DNA of 64,000 nucleotides from Chitinophaga sp. H8 (GTDB lineage: Bacteria > Bacteroidota > Bacteroidia > Chitinophagales > Chitinophagaceae), in contig NZ_JBEXAC010000001.1 in the NCBI RefSeq assembly GCF_040567655.1, positions 1,860,001 through 1,924,000 of the forward strand, given 5' to 3'. Both the position numbers and the translations under genes were made by a program. Under the pieces are notes generated by a model that ran no database searches, was not told where the DNA came from, and saw only the letters and a program-made list of their open reading frames with translations. Each line of letters starts with the position of its first letter. Position 1 is the first letter of the stretch. Below, piece by piece: positions 62,623-64,000 of the stretch.

Positions 62623-63594
62623 TTAATAGATTTCTACCAGGTCGTTTTTGTGTGAGATGTTAATCTGGAGGGTTTTCTCCATAATGTCCAGTACTTCTTC
62701 AAGCGGCAAGTTACGGAAGCTGGCAATAAGTTTCTTATCGGCCAGTTGTTCATTGCGGATCACTACCTCTACATGGTAGCAATTTTCCAGGGCAGCCGCT
62801 ACAGCAGTCAGTGGGGAATCTTCAAAAACAAGCTGTCTTGTTTTCCAGGCCAGAATATTATTGTTTTTCTGGGGCCGCCTGGTTTCAATCTTCTGATTAG
62901 CCGTTGCCAGTGCTGCTTCAACACCAGGAGTGAGGGTTACTTTATTGTCGCTGCCTTTAAATGCAGCACTTACTTTTCCTGTTTGTACAAATACTTTTAC
63001 GGCACGGCCATCGTCTTTTACATTAAAAGAGGTGCCTAATACCTGGATGGCTACTTTATCCGTATTTACAGAGAAGGGAGCATCCGGCTTTTGTGCGACA
63101 TCAAAAAAGGCTTCCCCTTTTTCGATAGTAATATGACGGGTTTTAAATTCCCTGGGGTATCTGATGCTGGTATGTGCATTCAGGTATACCATGGAACCAT
63201 CCGGCAACAGGAGGCTATCCTGCTTTTGTGCTGTTTGTTTTACCAGATATGCTGGTTGGTGGAAAATAGTATATCCTGCCACCAGCAATAAAATGGCAGC
63301 TGCAGCCCACCAGTAGCGGGGAGATATCTTTTTAACAGGGGTAACAGTTGAAGGCGCGACCGTCAATGGCTGTGGGGCATCGAGTTGTGTTTCCAGCTGT
63401 TCCCATTGCCGGGTAGTATTATAGGAGGAAATAGCAGGCAGCACATCTCCCTGCCAGAGGGCACGCATTTCGAGGAAGATGTCCAGATGGCCGGCATCCT
63501 GCTGCAGCCACTTATCCAGTGCCAGCTTGTGTTGCTCGTTCTCCGGATCTTCCAGATATTCGATTACTACTTGTATGTCGGGTTGCGTATTCAT
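62623..63594 (-). CDS. FecR-family anti-sigma regulator
   Basis: A 323-residue protein. The cytoplasmic sigma-binding part is about 1-85, one transmembrane helix is at about 93-111 (YWWAAAAILLLVAGYTIF), and the FecR domain follows (QDSLLLPDGSMVYLNAHTSI; IEKGEAFFDVAQKPDAPFSV; VLGTSFNVKD). The C-terminal DUF4974/STN-like part begins at SPLTAVAAALENCYHVEVVI. It pairs with the sigma gene at the right edge and the SusC receptor gene, which begins 18 nt downstream. Confidence 0.93.
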   Translation of the reverse strand: MNTQPDIQVVIEYLEDPENEQHKLALDKWLQQDAGHLDIFLEMRALWQGDVLPAISSYNTTRQWEQLETQLDAPQPLTVAPSTVTPVKKISPRYWWAAAAILLLVAGYTIFHQPAYLVKQTAQKQDSLLLPDGSMVYLNAHTSIRYPREFKTRHITIEKGEAFFDVAQKPDAPFSVNTDKVAIQVLGTSFNVKDDGRAVKVFVQTGKVSAAFKGSDNKVTLTPGVEAALATANQKIETRRPQKNNNILAWKTRQLVFEDSPLTAVAAALENCYHVEVVIRNEQLADKKLIASFRNLPLEEVLDIMEKTLQINISHKNDLVEIY

Positions 63595-63686
63595 GTCTGC
63601 TTAATAATAATACAATCAATAGGGGGAGTACCACTAAGCGGAATTAAAAAAAAGTTAAAATTTATTTCCGCAAACTAAAAAGGTAT

Positions 63687-64000
63687 TTATTGTTGATTTA
63701 AGGAAAGTCTCAGCTTTTTCAAGGCAGTGGTGAGATGAGCATACACCGTATTAATAGAAATATTCAATTGGGTGGCAATTTCTGTAGGAGAATGTCCTTT
63801 CAACCGGCTCATTTCAAACACCCGTCTGCATTGCTCCGGTAGTTTTTCCAGGGCAGCATGGTACTGGGCTATTAACTCTTTGTGTTCCAGTGCTAAATAA
63901 TCGGTAACGGAGGCCGTTGTAAACAACTGTTCGCGGGTGTAAGTTTGTTTCCGTTGTTCTTTTTTGATAGCATTGAGACAAGTATTCACAGTGGCCCTGG
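63687..64000 (-). CDS. ECF RNA polymerase sigma factor, C-terminal part
   Basis: The frame is open to the right edge, so the gene continues beyond the window. The visible part covers the end of region 2 (TVNTCLNAIKKEQRKQTY) and region 4 (about 30 residues on: ALEKLPEQCRRVFEMSRLKG, HSPTEIATQLNISINTVYAH). A GTG at 63989 could be mistaken for a start but falls inside the conserved R(N)xCLN segment. It is expected to control the FecR-SusC cluster downstream. Confidence 0.9.
   Translation of the reverse strand, partial: RATVNTCLNAIKKEQRKQTYTREQLFTTASVTDYLALEHKELIAQYHAALEKLPEQCRRVFEMSRLKGHSPTEIATQLNISINTVYAHLTTALKKLRLSLNQQ

Noticed and set aside
63687..63989. A complete 100-residue sigma factor starting at GTG 63989
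   Set aside because: The GTG falls in the conserved end of region 2 and the frame stays open to the window edge. The gene is cut by the edge, not short.
1..64000. CRISPR arrays, tRNA or rRNA genes, insertion sequences, prophage or defence islands
   Set aside because: Reading both strands showed no repeat-spacer arrays, no tRNA-like cloverleaf region in the short intergenic gaps, and no transposase, integrase, restriction or phage proteins.

Overview
The window looks like a chromosomal segment of a Bacteroidota bacterium, most likely a Chitinophaga-like member of Chitinophagaceae. The support is the gene content (SusC/SusD-type proteins, sigma/FecR/TonB-receptor clusters, DUF4249, DUF5686, DUF4142 and DUF3276 proteins, a LytTR two-component pair) and the promoter style: many genes carry the Bacteroidota -7 element TAnnTTTG just upstream, in two cases with a -33 TTTG at normal spacing. 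Genus is inferred from overall familiarity; no search was run. I see no rRNA, tRNA, CRISPR array, insertion sequence, integrase or phage gene. Coding density is high, and this reads as core genome rather than an accessory island.

Layout. 0-2.6 kb: end of a SusD-like gene, then an amidohydrolase and a TlpA-like thioredoxin protein. 2.7-5.2 kb (minus): ABC importer of the TrpXYZ type. 5.4-8.8 kb: membrane histidine kinase, DUF4407 membrane protein and LytTR response regulator. 8.9-11.5 kb: DUF5686 outer-membrane protein. 11.5-16.8 kb (minus): ECF sigma, FecR, TonB receptor and DUF4249 lipoprotein. 16.9-22.1 kb (minus): a vitamin B12 uptake operon behind a cobalamin riboswitch (BtuB-like receptor, BtuG-like propeller, DUF4988/PKD-like surface lipoprotein). 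22.2-35.2 kb: DtxR-type regulator, MutS-like ATPase, patatin, acyl-CoA dehydrogenase, esterases, SPFH/zinc-ribbon pair and DUF4142 protein. 35.3-38.7 kb (minus): a compact six-gene set resembling an electrophile/quinone stress operon. 39.2-44.0 kb: TolC-HlyD-ABC2-ABC2 efflux operon lacking an ATPase. 44.1-59.0 kb: housekeeping genes, including a DEDDh/GIY-YIG nuclease, purC, an MsbA-like exporter, a PUR-domain protein, pgi, prfB, pruA, bcp, pyrR and pyrB. 59.1-64.0 kb (minus): a second sigma/FecR/SusC cluster with no SusD behind SusC, running off the right edge.

The most notable observations are regulatory or structural. prfB needs a +1 frameshift, and its in-frame stop is UAA instead of the usual UGA. 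prfB and the DtxR-type gene have nearly leaderless promoters. Heptameric AGCT-type repeat arrays flank long hairpins at the 3' ends of the DUF3276 gene, pgi, pruA and bcp. A six-copy 11-bp tandem repeat lies in the largest gene-free interval. I found no convincing new multi-gene defence or mobile system.
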